Assembly (NCBI GenBank): GCA_002005505.1
Contig: MVGU01001889.1
Span: 1-24,478, forward strand
Reading direction: 5' to 3'
DNA from: Botryococcus braunii
Taxonomy: Eukaryota; Chlorophyta; Trebouxiophyceae
DNA: 24,478 nucleotides
Numbering within the stretch: the stretch's first letter is position 1; each line of letters starts with the position of its first letter. The notes beneath the pieces were generated by a model. That model was not told the DNA's origin and ran no database searches. It was given only the letters and a program-made list of their open reading frames with translations. Shown here in pieces: positions 23,051 to 24,478 of the stretch. The translations under genes and the position numbers were made by a program.

Positions 23051-23630
23051 CCATCAGTTTTCTGATGAAGGGCTGCAGTGCTCAACAAGACTTATCTGGG
23101 ACGCATGTTTTTCCCAGTTCAGAGCATGCCTCCAGCATGGCACCACAATACTCAGGTAGGTCTGAACTGCATAGCAAGTGTGGGTGCGTGCGTGAGTGTG
23201 TTGCCGGGGTTTATCATGGATGTGTGTGTGGGTGGGTGGGTGTGTGCACGTGCGCGTATGTGCATGTGTTGCGTTGAGCGGGTGCTCTAGTGTGTGTGGT
23301 CATGCCGCCTTTGCCAAGGGAAATATTATGCACCAATACTCATCCATCAGTTTTAATCAACTGCAGAGCATGGCAAGTTACTTATTTCTGCCATTTGTTA
23401 ACTGCTTATTCACATCTTTTGGTTGCTTTCGATGCCCTTTTAGTGATGTGTGACTAAGGATACGTGTTGCAATGTACCATTGTCTTGGCCTGGGTCTTTG
23501 GAATGTAGCTTTGCATGCAGTGGCGCTCCCAATCTTTGGGTTGGAAATGCAGGACTCCCATGCGTATTGGAAGGCTGTTCCATGCCGGCTCCTCGTCCAG
23601 CGGACCCTCCACAATGTATTCTTTATGCAG

Positions 23631-24079
23631 ATCCCCAGAAACAGCACAATGCCCCGACATTCCTTTCCCCCTTGATCCCAAGTCTTCAAGTTTCTCCACA
23701 TACCCCTGGAAGGGCCCTCGCTCAAACCATGGGCAATCCCTATCCCAATGTTCCTTTGCAAAGCAATGATCAACAACCTGCAAGGTATCCTGGATTTGTC
23801 CCTGCTGTAAATCCCAATCCCAAAGGCACATTCGCTAGTGGAGCTACAGTCAGGAAGGTGGGAAAGCCCCCCTCTTCTAAAGCAGGGATCAAGTCTGTCA
23901 ACATGCATCAGAATCTTGTTGTGGGAAGAAGAGAAGTGAGCACAGTAAGCGAAAGCTTTCTCCAATTGAGTGCTTTGGACCAATTAGAAGTCAGGCTGAG
24001 ATTAAACAATTTAGAGAATTCGCCTGTAGGGAGGTGTGGTGTTCACCAAAGGGGGAAAGGAGCATGTCAGAAACACTGA
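23631..24079 (+). CDS. Pro/Asn-rich last exon of the transposase-like gene
   Basis: The acceptor TTCTTTATGCAG ends at 23630, and the frame entered by a phase-1 exon (G|AT) is open to TGA at 24077-24079. Product: DPQKQHNAPTFLSP, a Pro/Asn/Gln-rich region (GNPYPNVPLQSNDQQPARYP), basic patches (TVRKVGKPPSSKAG) and a final LDQLEVRLRLNNLENSPVG then CGVHQRGKGACQKH. The middle looks disordered; the end may be a remnant of a Cys/His motif but lacks enough ligands. An AATAAA follows 17 bp after the stop. Whether it joins exon 6 directly or through the array exons cannot be settled here; both phases fit. Confidence 0.55.
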
Positions 24080-24095
24080 AATAGCCGAGCAGTTC

Positions 24096-24101
24096 AATAA
24101 A
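24096..24101 (+). terminator. AATAAA poly(A) signal candidate
   Basis: AATAAA lies 17 bp after the TGA at 24077-24079, with T-rich sequence and GTGTGATGGTG-type sequence downstream. It fits the 3' end of the transposase-like gene. Confidence 0.5.
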
Positions 24102-24184
24102 TTTATTGATGAGAGTGTGATGGTGCTTCTCGTCCTTAAGCTTGTTGTAGATCAAGCAATCTAATCTCGAGCACGTTTTGTTTT

Positions 24185-24253
24185 ATGTCTGTTAGCAGTA
24201 CTGCAGATCCTATCGGTCGTTTAATCGCCGCTGTAACTGTCCTAATTTGCTTG
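24185..24253 (+). CDS. Possible first exon of a downstream gene
   Basis: The ATG at 24185 opens a 23-codon frame, MSVSSTADPIGRLIAAVTVL and so on, ending at TTG|gtgagt, a consensus donor. The hydrophobic LIAAVTVLICL could be a signal anchor. A possible second exon after GGAAGAG (about 24291) reads TKSGDVPQLSTRIVG and stops within 24 codons. No protein is recognised. Confidence 0.3.
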
Positions 24254-24478
24254 GTGAGTTTCCCTGTTGTCGTTTTTGTGGAAGAGACAAAGTCGGGAGA
24301 CGTCCCTCAACTTTCCACACGCATTGTGGGAGTCAATAACGGATTTAGGGAGTAACCAAGAACCAGTCCCATTATTGGCTACTGACCGGGTCTTTCAGAT
24401 TGTGACATGTTGGGAGCGATCTGCCCAGAGCATCAAGCTCAAAAGTACCTAACAGTATTCCAGAGAGGTTTAAAAGCT
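24254..24478. other. Right edge; nothing certain
   Basis: Short open stretches only. If the exon at 24185 is real, this would be its first intron and following exons. Confidence 0.3.

Noticed and set aside
23378..23983. 201-aa minus-strand frame opposite the last transposase-like exon
   Set aside because: It shares the span with a plus-strand exon that has an acceptor, fitting phase and poly(A) signal; no motif was recognised on the minus strand.

Overview
The window is eukaryotic nuclear DNA. It shows GT-AG introns, split genes, very long GT/CT microsatellites, G-rich minisatellites and nested Ty1/copia LTR retrotransposons. No rRNA gene, complete tRNA gene, prokaryotic operon or CRISPR array is visible. 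The style (plant/algal-like copia, repeat-stuffed introns) would fit a green alga or another protist, but the species cannot be fixed from this sequence.

Layout. (1) 1-11050 is a nest of related copia elements. The oldest, element 2 (plus strand), survives as 754-945 and 8435-11050. Element 1 (minus strand, 946-8434) is a full-length member of the same family. It sits inside element 2 with a perfect 5-bp target duplication (CTCCA) and TG...CA LTR ends. Element 1 is itself hit by a 728-bp TG...CA insertion at 4678-5405 (duplication GTTTC), probably a solo LTR. Bases 1-753 look like the end of another LTR inserted into element 2. Element 1 codes for one long gag-pol, now broken by one frameshift, three stop codons and the solo LTR. 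Its primer site matches the anticodon half of initiator tRNA-Met, as in Drosophila copia. (2) 11050-12485 holds one possible minus-strand terminal exon and a 13-copy G-run minisatellite. (3) 12486-15252 is a plus-strand, five-exon gene model (about 354 aa) of unknown function, with a basic C-terminus. One intron holds a GT repeat, an ~82-bp minisatellite and a 155-bp CT tract. (4) 16116-24079 is a second plus-strand split gene. Six core exons, joined by consistent splice phases, give a DDE-transposase-like protein with an RGTS..E.YH motif. It carries an in-frame TAG and a His where the second catalytic Asp would be expected, so it is a decayed or repurposed transposase. Its 3' part is an array of six related exons, each preceded by almost the same splice acceptor, followed by a Pro-rich last exon and AATAAA. 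(5) 24185 onward may be the first exon of another gene.

The most unusual signals are: a shared duplicated-module architecture in two unlike LTRs, plus an exact 332-bp deletion between the two LTRs of one element; clustering of LTR insertions in one short stretch of the copia coding region; a decamer (ATAAGGTACA) found ten or more times in LTRs, in pol palindromes and in distant intron repeats; and the amplified exon array.
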